NCBI RefSeq assembly: GCF_030363035.1
Contig: NZ_JAUCMN010000002.1
Span: 186,001-250,000, forward strand
Length of the DNA stretch: 64,000 nt
DNA from: Curtobacterium caseinilyticum
GTDB lineage: Bacteria > Actinomycetota > Actinomycetes > Actinomycetales > Microbacteriaceae
Reading direction: 5' to 3'
Notes under the pieces: model-generated
Databases searched by the model: none
Told to the model about the DNA's origin: nothing
What the model saw: the letters and a program-made list of their open reading frames with translations, nothing else
In this document: positions 17,518 to 25,553 of the stretch, in pieces
Numbering within the stretch: the first letter of the stretch is position 1
Layout: each line of letters opens with the position of its first letter
Position numbers and translations under genes: made by a program

Positions 17518-17548
17518 CCCGGTGCCGGTCTCGTGGACCGGCACCGGG
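17518..17548 (-). terminator. Hairpin downstream of MMPL gene
   Basis: Perfect 12-bp stem, CCCGGTGCCGGT (17518-17529) with ACCGGCACCGGG (17537-17548), 7-nt loop, just after the MMPL stop at 17577 on the minus strand. Likely its terminator; no T-tract. Confidence 0.6.
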
Positions 17549-17576
17549 CCTCCAGGCGGTGCCGCGGGGCTGGCGC

Positions 17577-20237
17577 CTACGCGCGGTGCGTCGGCGTGTG
17601 ACCCTCGTGCGGGTTCGCGTCCGGCTCCACCGGAGCGGCGTGCGCGCCGTGGTGCCCCGAACCGTCCGCGTGCGCGGCGTCGGCGTGCGTGCCACGGGCG
17701 TCGCCGGGGTGCGACCGCTCGAGCTTCGCGCCCTCGACGTCGACGTCCGGCAGGATCCGGTCGAGCCACTTCGGGATCCACCACGCGCTCTTCCCGAGCA
17801 GGTGCATGACCGCCGGGATGAGCAGCATCCGGACGACGAAGGCGTCGACGAGGACACCGAACGCCAGGCCGAAGCCGATCGGCTTGATGGTCGAGGACTC
17901 CGAGAAGATGAAGCCCGCGAACACCGAGATCATGATGATCGCGGCCGCCGTGACCACCGCGCGTCCGGCGTGCAGACCGCGCTGGACCGCCACCTTCGCC
18001 GACGCCCCGTGCGCGTAGGCCTCGCGCATGCCCGACACGAGGAACAGCTGGTAGTCCATCGCGAGCCCGAACAGGATGCCGATCTCGATGATGGGCAGGA
18101 AGCTCAGGATCGGCGCCGGGTCGTGCACGCCGAACACCGAACCGAGCCACCCGAACTGGTAGATGGCCGTCAAGCCACCGAACGACGCGAGGACGGACAG
18201 GATGAAGCCCGCCGTCGCGGTGATCGGGACGAGGAACGACCGGAACACGATGATCAGGATGATGAGCGACAGGCCGACGACCACCACGAGGTAGAGCGGC
18301 AGCACGTTCGCGAGCTTCTCGGACACGTCGATGTTCGCACTCGCGTTGCCGGCGACGCCGAGGGTGACCGTCCCGTCGTCGGTCTGCACGGTCTGCTCGC
18401 GCAGGTCCTTGACGAGGTCCTCGGTCGAGACGCTGTCCGGGCCGCCGGCGGGCTTGACCTGGAACGCGATGATGTCGCGGTCCTCCGATGCTCCGATCGG
18501 GAGCACGGCCTCCACGTCGTCGTTCTTCGCCAGCGCCTGCCCGATGGTGACCTCGGTCGCCGTGACGTCGTCCTTCGCCACCGACTCCGGCAGGTCGGCC
18601 ACGACGAGCAGCGGGCCGTTCTGACCGGCACCGAACTCGTCCTCGAGCGCCTTGTACGCCTTGTACTGCGACGAGTCGGTGGCCTCGGACGCACCGGTCG
18701 GCAGGCCGAGGCGCATCTGGGTCGCGGGCAGGGCGATCGTGCCGAGCACCGCGACACCGGCGACGAGCGTGATCACGGCGCGCCAGGTCGACATCGGCTT
18801 GTTCGGCACCCGCACCGAGCCGGTGTGCCCGATCTGCTGGCGCTCCTTCTTGCGCAGGATCCGCATCCCGAGCAGGGAGAGCAGCGCCGGGGTGAACGAC
18901 GTCGCGATGAGGATCGCGAACAGCACGGCGACCGCGCCGACCGTGCCCATCAGGCCGAGGAACGGGATGCCGGTGATGTTCAGGGCGAGCAGGGCGACGA
19001 TGACGGTCGTGCCCGCGAACACCACGGCGTTGCCGGAGGTGCCGTTCGCGAGCCCGATGGACTCGTGCACGCTCATGCCGGCCTTCAGCTGGGTCCGGTG
19101 TCGGTTCAGGATGAAGAGCGAGTAGTCGATGCCGACCGCCAGGCCGAGCATCACCCCCAGCACCGGCGTGACCGAGATGAACTCGACCAGGCTCGAGAAC
19201 GACAGCGAGGCGAGGGTCGCGACGCCGACACCGAGCACGGCGGACAGCAGCGGGATCGCGGCGCCGATGATCGTGCGGAGCATCAGGAAGAGCACGAGCG
19301 CGGCGATGATGACGCCGACGATCTCGCCGGGTCCGAGGATCGACGGGACGCCCTGGGCGATGTCGTTCGAGACGTACACCTCGACGCCGTCGATGTCCGC
19401 GCTCTCGGCCCGGTCGGAGATGGTCTGCTTCGTCTCCTGGGGGACCTCGTAGGTCGACTTCGTGAACTGCACCGTGCCGATCGCCGCGGAGTCGTTCGAC
19501 GACACGAAGCGGATGTCCTTCGACAGTTCGAGCAGGTCGGAGCCCTGCTCGAGCTCCTTCGTGCTGTCGTCGATCTTCTGCTGGGCCTGGGCGAGCTGCT
19601 GCTCACCCGAGGTGATCTGCTGCTGCTGGGCGTCGATCTGCGCCTGCGCCTGGGCGAGCTGCTGCTGACCCGCCTGGGCCTGCGCCCGGGCTGCTGCGCT
19701 CGCGGCGGCTGCCGCCCCGGCTGCCTGTGCCTGTGCCTGTGCCTGGGCCTTCTGCTGGTCGAGCTGCGCCTGGGCTGCCTCGATCTGCTGCTTGCCGGAC
19801 TCGAGCTCCGCCTTCTGCTGGTCGAGCTGGGCCTGGCCGTCCTCGATCTGCTTGCGTCCGTCGACGATCTTCTGCCGCTGCTCGTCGAGCTGGGCCTGGG
19901 TGGTGAAGCCGTCGCGGACCTCCTTCACCCCGTCCAGGTCGGCGATGCCGTCGAGGAACTCCTTGACGTCGTCCTTCTGCGCGCTGGTGAACGCCTTCCC
20001 GTCGGTCGTCTCGAACACCAGCGTGCCGTTGCCGCCGTTCGCCGACGGGAACTTGTCGGCGAGCTGGTCCTGCACCTGGCTGGTCTTGGTCCCGGGGATG
20101 GTGATGGACGACGAGATCGTGCCGGCGAACAGGCTGTAGGTCAGGCCGGCGATGCCCATGATGACGACCCAGGCGATGATCACCAGCCAGTGGCGTCGTG
20201 CGGAGAACCGTCCGAGACGGTAGAGGAGACCGGCCAT
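17577..20237 (-). CDS. MMPL-family (RND-type) membrane transporter
   Basis: 886 aa with the two-fold repeat of MMPL/RND exporters: one membrane helix, large outer domain, a five-helix bundle, then a second set. GIDYSLFILNRHR (about residue 390) and the matching AMDYQLFLVSGMREA (about 735) hold the proton-relay Asp residues. The first outer domain carries a roughly 125-residue Gln/Ala/Lys-rich heptad stretch (about 115-240), predicted to be a long coiled coil. The C-terminus is His-rich (HADGSGHHGAHAAP). Substrate unknown; lipids or drugs are typical. Follows the TetR gene by 72 bp on the same strand, with AAGGACGGGG ahead of its ATG, so probably a self-controlled efflux operon. Confidence 0.9.
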   Translation of the reverse strand: MAGLLYRLGRFSARRHWLVIIAWVVIMGIAGLTYSLFAGTISSSITIPGTKTSQVQDQLADKFPSANGGNGTLVFETTDGKAFTSAQKDDVKEFLDGIADLDGVKEVRDGFTTQAQLDEQRQKIVDGRKQIEDGQAQLDQQKAELESGKQQIEAAQAQLDQQKAQAQAQAQAAGAAAAASAAARAQAQAGQQQLAQAQAQIDAQQQQITSGEQQLAQAQQKIDDSTKELEQGSDLLELSKDIRFVSSNDSAAIGTVQFTKSTYEVPQETKQTISDRAESADIDGVEVYVSNDIAQGVPSILGPGEIVGVIIAALVLFLMLRTIIGAAIPLLSAVLGVGVATLASLSFSSLVEFISVTPVLGVMLGLAVGIDYSLFILNRHRTQLKAGMSVHESIGLANGTSGNAVVFAGTTVIVALLALNITGIPFLGLMGTVGAVAVLFAILIATSFTPALLSLLGMRILRKKERQQIGHTGSVRVPNKPMSTWRAVITLVAGVAVLGTIALPATQMRLGLPTGASEATDSSQYKAYKALEDEFGAGQNGPLLVVADLPESVAKDDVTATEVTIGQALAKNDDVEAVLPIGASEDRDIIAFQVKPAGGPDSVSTEDLVKDLREQTVQTDDGTVTLGVAGNASANIDVSEKLANVLPLYLVVVVGLSLIILIIVFRSFLVPITATAGFILSVLASFGGLTAIYQFGWLGSVFGVHDPAPILSFLPIIEIGILFGLAMDYQLFLVSGMREAYAHGASAKVAVQRGLHAGRAVVTAAAIIMISVFAGFIFSESSTIKPIGFGLAFGVLVDAFVVRMLLIPAVMHLLGKSAWWIPKWLDRILPDVDVEGAKLERSHPGDARGTHADAAHADGSGHHGAHAAPVEPDANPHEGHTPTHRA

Positions 20238-20309
20238 GCGGTTGCCCCGTCCTTTCGTGTCAGGTGCTGTGGAGGTGCGGGGTGCGCCGGTGGACCCCGA
20301 GGGGAGTGG

Positions 20310-20945
20310 TCAGGAGGTGGGCATGTAGCCCGAGCGGACGCTGTGCACGAGTCTGCTCAGCAGCGCGTCCCAGGCGGCCAGGGTGGTCGGGGTGACCTCG
20401 GGTCCGTCGTGCGTGAGCCAGTGGTCGGCGATGACGACGATCCCGCTCATCAGCGAGTCGACGAGCAGCGCGGTGTCGAGGGTGTCTGCCCCCGGGTGCC
20501 GCCGGGCGACCTCGTCGCGGAGCCGCTCGGTGACCCGTGAGAACGCCGTCTGGGTGAGGACGGCCGCCTTCGGGTCCTCGTGCCCGGGCTCGCCGATGAT
20601 CCGGTACATGCCGGAGATCGCCGGGGCGAGGTCGGCACCGCGGGCCGCGGACTCGAGCTCCTCGAACATCGAGGCCCGGCTGCCGTCTCCGACCGGGGTC
20701 CGCGCCATGTCGGCCAGGAACCGGTCGATGATCACCGACAGCTCCTGCTCGCACACGGCCAACAGGACCTCGTCGAGCGAGGCGAAGTGGTTGAAGACGG
20801 TGCGCCGGGCGACGTCCGCCCGGGTGGCGAGGTCGTCGACGCCGAACCCGCGGCCCCCTCGCTCGTCGACGAGGTCGCGAGCGGCCTGCAGGATCGCCGC
20901 ACGGTGCTTCGCCTTCAGGGCGGCGCGGCGGTCGGTGGTGGTCAC
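20310..20945 (-). CDS. TetR-family regulator of the MMPL operon
   Basis: 211 aa. The N-terminal TetR DNA-binding domain is visible as AILQAARDLVDERGGRGFGVDDLATRADVARRTVFNHFASLDEVL (conserved helix-turn-helix, about residues 18-62). The ligand-binding half is divergent. I chose the GTG at 20945 because an ATG at 20966 would begin inside the 14-bp palindrome that looks like its operator. Immediately upstream of the MMPL gene, so likely its repressor. Confidence 0.85.
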   Translation of the reverse strand: MTTTDRRAALKAKHRAAILQAARDLVDERGGRGFGVDDLATRADVARRTVFNHFASLDEVLLAVCEQELSVIIDRFLADMARTPVGDGSRASMFEELESAARGADLAPAISGMYRIIGEPGHEDPKAAVLTQTAFSRVTERLRDEVARRHPGADTLDTALLVDSLMSGIVVIADHWLTHDGPEVTPTTLAAWDALLSRLVHSVRSGYMPTS

Positions 20946-20960
20946 GTGTGCCAACACTAG

Positions 20961-20974
20961 GTGCATCGATGCAC
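20961..20974. promoter_or_regulatory. Predicted TetR operator
   Basis: Perfect 14-bp palindrome GTGCATCGATGCAC, 15 nt upstream of the TetR start, followed by a second partial GGTGCACC. It lies between the TetR gene and the divergent polyol dehydrogenase, and could affect both. Confidence 0.65.
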
Positions 20975-21116
20975 TCGGTGCACCATCTGTGGGTGCTTCC
21001 CCAGGTTCGTCCCCCACCCGGAGCGCTCCACCGTGGCGTCCTGGGAACAACGGTTCCGCACAGGCGTTCCGAGTGTCAGACTGGGCACCCGCGACCGTCG
21101 TACGAAGGAGTACCCG

Positions 21117-22598
21117 ATGCCCGTCCGCCTCAGCCCGGAGACCCTCGACGAGATCGCCGCGAGCGGTGTCGCCGTCCCCACCTACGACCGGCAGGCGGTG
21201 ACCACGGGCATCGTGCACTTCGGCGTCGGCGGCTTCCACCGGGCACACCAGGCGATGGTCGTCGACCGGCTCCTGCAGCAGGGCGAGGCACGGTCCTACG
21301 GGATCTGCGGCGTGGGCGTGCTCGAGCAGGACCGTCGGATGGCCACCGCGATGGCTGAGCAGGGCGGGCTGTACACGCTCGTCCTCAAGCACCCGGACGG
21401 CACGCGCGAGTCCCGCGTCGTCGGCAGCATCGTCGAGTACCTGCTCGCCGTCGACGACGCGGACGCCGTGATCGAGAAGATGGCGCACCCGGACACCCGG
21501 ATCGTCAGCCTCACCATCACCGAGGGCGGCTACAACTTCGACCACGTCACCGGCGAGTTCGTCGCCGACGAGCCCGGGGTGGCCGCGGACCTCCGTGGGG
21601 ACGCCTCGCCGCGCACGGTGTTCGGCCTCGTCGTCGAGGCGCTCCGTCGCCGACGGGACCGCGGACTCGCCCCGTTCACGGTGATGTCCTGCGACAACAT
21701 CCAGGGCAACGGGCACGTCGCCCGGCAGATGTTCACGTCCTACGCCCGGTTGCAGGACCCCGCGTTCGCCGAGTGGATGGACGAGCACGTGTCGTTCCCG
21801 AACTCGATGGTCGACCGCATCACGCCGGTCACCACGGACGAGGACCGGGCCTGGGTCCGTGACGAGCTCGGCATCGAGGACGCCTGGCCGGTCGTGGCCG
21901 AGCCGTTCTTCCAGTGGGTGCTCGAGGACGACCACCCCGCCGGACGCCCGCCGTACGAGCAGGCCGACGTGCAGCTCGTCGCGGACGTCGAGCCCTACGA
22001 GCTGATGAAGCTGCGCCTGCTCAACGCCAGCCACCAGGGCCTGTGCTACTTCGGGTACCTGTCCGGGTACCGGTACGCGCACGAGGCCACGCAGGACGAG
22101 GCGATCGCCACCTTCCTCCGCCGCTACATGGACGAGGAGGCGACGCCCACGCTGCACCCCGTGCCCGGCATCGACCTCGACGACTACAAGGCGACGCTCA
22201 TCGAGCGGTTCCGGAACCCCGAGGTCCGCGACACCCTCGCCAGGCTCTGCGCGGAGTCCAGCGACCGCATCCCGAAGTGGCTGCTCCCGGTCGTGCGCGA
22301 GAACCTCGCGTCCGGTGGACCGGTCACGCTGTCCGCCGGCATCGTCGCCTCGTGGGCGCGCTACGCCGAGGGCACCGACGAGGACGGCGCCCCGATCCAG
22401 GTCGTCGACCGGCTCGCCGACCGCCTGACCGCGACGGCGCAGCGGCAGCGCGATGACCGGCTCGCCTTCCTGGAGGACCGGCAGGTCTTCGGCGACCTGG
22501 TCGACGACGCCCGGTTCGTCGCCGCGTACCGCGACGCCCTCGACGGACTCATCGCCGACGGCGCGCACACGACCGTCACGCGCCTGTCGCGGACCTGA
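21117..22598 (+). CDS. Mannitol dehydrogenase-family polyol dehydrogenase
   Basis: 493 aa, typical for long-chain polyol dehydrogenases such as mannitol 2-dehydrogenase, oxidising a polyol to a ketose with NAD+. Residues: dinucleotide fold GIVHFGVGGFHRAH (about 31-44), TITEGGYN, SCDNIQGNG, FPNSMVDRITP, and the active-site KLRLLNASHQ (about 297-306) with the Lys and the Asn-x2-His triad. Substrate could be mannitol, arabinitol or a related sugar acid. Start fixed by AAGGAG seven bases before the ATG at 21117; a longer reading would cross the TetR operator. No transporter is adjacent. Confidence 0.88.
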   Translation: MPVRLSPETLDEIAASGVAVPTYDRQAVTTGIVHFGVGGFHRAHQAMVVDRLLQQGEARSYGICGVGVLEQDRRMATAMAEQGGLYTLVLKHPDGTRESRVVGSIVEYLLAVDDADAVIEKMAHPDTRIVSLTITEGGYNFDHVTGEFVADEPGVAADLRGDASPRTVFGLVVEALRRRRDRGLAPFTVMSCDNIQGNGHVARQMFTSYARLQDPAFAEWMDEHVSFPNSMVDRITPVTTDEDRAWVRDELGIEDAWPVVAEPFFQWVLEDDHPAGRPPYEQADVQLVADVEPYELMKLRLLNASHQGLCYFGYLSGYRYAHEATQDEAIATFLRRYMDEEATPTLHPVPGIDLDDYKATLIERFRNPEVRDTLARLCAESSDRIPKWLLPVVRENLASGGPVTLSAGIVASWARYAEGTDEDGAPIQVVDRLADRLTATAQRQRDDRLAFLEDRQVFGDLVDDARFVAAYRDALDGLIADGAHTTVTRLSRT

Positions 22599-22608
22599 GC
22601 CGGCCCAC

Positions 22609-22710
22609 GGTCGGACGGGAGGCGCGGGGCGGCCCCGCCACGCGCCTCCAGACCGCGGACGGTCACTCCGGAGGCACGTTGCCGGCCCGCCACGCGCCTC
22701 CAGACCGCGG
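22609..22710. repeat. Degenerate hairpin plus 25-bp direct repeat
   Basis: Hairpin of the GACGGGAGGC family (22609-22654), with GGGAGGCGCG facing CGCGCCTCC. Its right arm is duplicated: CCGCCACGCGCCTCCAGACC occurs at about 22635-22654 and again at 22687-22706. It lies between convergent stops of the dehydrogenase and a GNAT gene. Confidence 0.6.
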
Positions 22711-23295
22711 TCACGCCGTCGTCGGCGGCCACGGCACCGGGGTCGTGGTGCCCGTCTCCCAGTCGCGCCGGAGCATCCCGTAGCCGACGGAACCGACCGG
22801 GTCACCGCCCTCGACCGGCCACGCCTCGCGGTAGTGCGCCTCCTGCACCCAGCCGGCGCGGTCGAAGACGCGCCGCATCGCGGTGTTGTCCTCGCGGGTC
22901 TGCCCCTCGAACCGCGTGACGGCCGGCATCGTCCCGAAGACGTGCGCGGTCGTCGCGCGGAGCGCCGGGACACCGAGCCCGCGGCCACGGGACCGTCCAG
23001 CGATGCGGAGGTCGAACAGCGGGACCGGGTCGGCGAGGTCCTCGAGCCGGACCATGCCGATCCGGCCGGACGTGTCGTGTTCCAGCCACCACGAGTCGTG
23101 CTCGTCGTCGCGGAACGCTCCCGCGTCGACCGCGGCGGCGGCGTCCTCGCGGGCGATCGTGCGGCGGACGTGGAACGGGAACTCCTCGGTGGTGAGGAAG
23201 GCGAGCAGATCGTCGCGGTCGGCCCCGGTCGGGTCCATCCGCACGAGCCGGACGGTCCCGACGGTCGCGTGACGTCTGGTTCGTCGTCCGGTCAC
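22711..23295 (-). CDS. GNAT-family N-acetyltransferase
   Basis: 194 aa of the RimJ/RimL-like type. The acyl-CoA motif appears as RSRGRGLGVPALRA (about residues 102-115), followed by TREDNTAMRRVFDRAGWV, the usual end of the fold. Target unknown. GTG at 23295 overlaps the preceding hydrolase stop by GTGA, suggesting a two-gene operon. A start at the Met of MDPTGADRDD (residue 20) would also leave a complete domain. Confidence 0.78.
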   Translation of the reverse strand: MTGRRTRRHATVGTVRLVRMDPTGADRDDLLAFLTTEEFPFHVRRTIAREDAAAAVDAGAFRDDEHDSWWLEHDTSGRIGMVRLEDLADPVPLFDLRIAGRSRGRGLGVPALRATTAHVFGTMPAVTRFEGQTREDNTAMRRVFDRAGWVQEAHYREAWPVEGGDPVGSVGYGMLRRDWETGTTTPVPWPPTTA

Positions 23296-24296
23296 GGCCC
23301 GTCCTGTCGTTCGTCGTCGTGGGGGAGTGATCGCGACCAGCGGGCGATCGCGTCGTAGACGTGCTCGCGGACCTCCGGCGCGGAGAGCACCACGTCGTGG
23401 ACGGCGTCGCGGACCCGGCGGACCGTGACCTCTGAGCCGAGGGAGAGCGCCCGGTGGGCGACGACGTCGACGTTCAGCGCGACGTCCGCCCGGGCCATGC
23501 CGTCATCCCACCGCGGCTGCAGCATGCTCTTGTCGCTGAGCAGCACGAGCACCGGCACCGCGATGCCGAGTCCCGCCTCGACCCTGGCCTGCCCGTCGAA
23601 GACCGCCGCGAGCCACCCCGGGTGCAGCGGGAAGCCGCGGTCCGGGCGCCAGTGCTGGTCGTAGGTCCACGTCTCCGAGACCGTCCGTGTGTAGAAGCCG
23701 GGGTCGACGGCGGGCATCGGCGCGAGGGGGTTCCGCCGCGCCCCGAGCTTGATCACCGGCGCGACCAGGGCCCGGCCGACCGCGCTCGCCTGGAACTCCA
23801 GCCACGGACTGTTCAGCACGAGCCCGTCCACCAGCTCCGGGTGGCGAGCCGCCCACAGGGACAGTGTCAGGCCGCCGGTGGAGTGACCCATCGGCACGAG
23901 ACGTCGGCGCGGGCCACCCCTGTGCTCGGCGAAGATCGCGTCGAGGGCGGCGGCGATGTCCTCGTCGTACACGGTGAGGTCGTCGACGAAGCCGGGGGTC
24001 TGGTGCGGGCGGAGGCTGCGGCCGTACTTCCGCAGGTCGAGGGCGTGGAAGCGCGCGCCGAGGGCCTCGACGCGTTCTGCGAGCTCGACCTGGAAGAAGT
24101 AGTCGGACCAGCCGTGCACGTAGAGGACGTCGACGCCGTGCAACGGGCCGTGCGCGTGCAGGAGCAGGTCCGTGGGGGATCGACGGCGGCGGACGAGGGT
24201 GGCGACGACCTCGCCCTCGCGGTCCGGGGCCAGCGGGAGCTCGAGGCGCTCGAAGGGCGTGCCGAGGACGTCCTCGTGCCACCCCGCGAGCCCCAT
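23292..24296 (-). CDS. Alpha/beta hydrolase, monoglyceride-lipase-like
   Basis: 334 aa alpha/beta hydrolase. VLYVHGWSDYF (about residues 57-67) gives the oxyanion loop, LVPMGHSTGGLTL (about 132-144) the nucleophile elbow with Ser. Asp and His of the triad are probably in LLSDKSM and RDAVHDVVLS. Lysophospholipase/monoacylglycerol lipase proteins look like this; substrate not assigned. ATG at 24296 is preferred over a start 12 codons earlier that overlaps the divergent promoter. Operon with the GNAT gene. Confidence 0.82.
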   Translation of the reverse strand: MGLAGWHEDVLGTPFERLELPLAPDREGEVVATLVRRRRSPTDLLLHAHGPLHGVDVLYVHGWSDYFFQVELAERVEALGARFHALDLRKYGRSLRPHQTPGFVDDLTVYDEDIAAALDAIFAEHRGGPRRRLVPMGHSTGGLTLSLWAARHPELVDGLVLNSPWLEFQASAVGRALVAPVIKLGARRNPLAPMPAVDPGFYTRTVSETWTYDQHWRPDRGFPLHPGWLAAVFDGQARVEAGLGIAVPVLVLLSDKSMLQPRWDDGMARADVALNVDVVAHRALSLGSEVTVRRVRDAVHDVVLSAPEVREHVYDAIARWSRSLPHDDERQDGP

Positions 24297-24334
24297 GCCG
24301 GCCACCGTAGTCGGATCACGGACACGGAGCACGG

Positions 24335-25330
24335 GTGACCACGACGTGCAGGCAGGTCGCGGTCGGACCCGGCATGCTCGTCGTCGTGCGGATGACGAGG
24401 ACGGTCCTGACCACCACCGCGGTGGCGGTCACGCTGGCCCTCGCCGGGTGCAGCACGAGTGCACCGACGGCGACGGGCACCGCGTCCGGCGGCACCCGTC
24501 CATCGACGAGCGCGACGCCGACGACGAGCGCGACGCCGAGCGCCGCGGCGGGGACGACACGAGCGTTCGCCGCCCTCGAGCAGCGGTACGGCGCACGCGT
24601 CGGGGTCGTCGCGCTCGACACCGCCGACGGCAGCACGATCGCCTACCGGGCCGACGAACGGTTCGCCTTCGCCTCGACGAACAAGGCGTTCATCGCCGCC
24701 GCGGTCCTCGACGCAGCGAGCACCGCGGACCTGGACGAGGTCGTGCACTACGACCGCGGCGACCTGCTCGCGTACGCGCCCGTGACGAGCCGGCACGTGG
24801 GCGAGGGGATGACGGTCCGCGCGCTCGTCGACGCCGCGGTGCGGGAGAGCGACAACACGGCGGCGAACCTGCTCGTGGAGCGCCTGGGCGGTGTGGACGG
24901 GGTGACCCGGTGCCTCCGGGGCATCGGGGACGACGTCACACGGGTGGACCGGGTCGAACCGGAGCTCAACACGGCCGTGCCCGGCGACCCGCGGGACACC
25001 ACCACGCCCGCGCAGTCCGCCGCGGACCTCCGGTCGGTGCTCGTCGGGGACGCCCTCGGAGCGGACGACCGGGCGCTGCTCCGCTCGGCGATGGCGGGCA
25101 CGACGACCGGCGACGGCACGATCCGGGCCGGCGTGCCCGGCGGCTGGTCGGTGGCGGACAAGACCGGGACGGCGTCGTACGGCGTGCGGAACGACATCGC
25201 CCTCGTGCGGCCGCCGGGTCGGGATCCGGTCGTGCTCGTCGTCTTCACCACCCACGACCGCGAGGACGCCGAGCCGTCGGACGTGGTCGTGGCGGCGGCG
25301 ACGCGCTTGGTGGTGCAGCGGCTGGGCTGA
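24335..25330 (+). CDS. Class A beta-lactamase, putative lipoprotein
   Basis: 331 aa serine hydrolase of the beta-lactamase class A fold, hydrolysing beta-lactam antibiotics by family knowledge. Motifs: S114-T-N-K117 (SxxK), S172-D-N, E208 in RVEPELN (omega-loop Glu), and K276-T-G. The N-terminus has a hydrophobic segment ending in LALAGC (lipid Cys 39), then a Ser/Thr/Ala/Pro-rich linker to about residue 75, so it is probably tethered outside the membrane. GTG at 24335 has GGAG five bases upstream; ATG at 24374 or 24392 are shorter alternatives. Neighbour of a PBP gene on the same strand, but with 223 bp between. Confidence 0.9.
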   Translation: MTTTCRQVAVGPGMLVVVRMTRTVLTTTAVAVTLALAGCSTSAPTATGTASGGTRPSTSATPTTSATPSAAAGTTRAFAALEQRYGARVGVVALDTADGSTIAYRADERFAFASTNKAFIAAAVLDAASTADLDEVVHYDRGDLLAYAPVTSRHVGEGMTVRALVDAAVRESDNTAANLLVERLGGVDGVTRCLRGIGDDVTRVDRVEPELNTAVPGDPRDTTTPAQSAADLRSVLVGDALGADDRALLRSAMAGTTTGDGTIRAGVPGGWSVADKTGTASYGVRNDIALVRPPGRDPVVLVVFTTHDREDAEPSDVVVAAATRLVVQRLG

Positions 25331-25553
25331 CGGCAGGACCGGCGGTGGCCCGGTCAGGGTCACGGCCCGGTCACGAGGGGATCACGGCACGGTGACGATC
25401 GGGGTGCGGTCGGTAACGATCCGTGCCGACTCGGGCACTTCCCAGCGCTCGTGCCGTTCCTGCACCGGGAACGCGAGGTGGACGTCCCGGGAGCGTTGGG
25501 AGGGTCGCCCGGACGCCGCCGGACCACCGGGGCGGGACGACGAGGGGGACGAC

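Noticed and set aside
20946..22988. Upstream extension of the TetR frame
   Set aside because: It is antisense to the polyol dehydrogenase and crosses the operator; composition is not protein-like.
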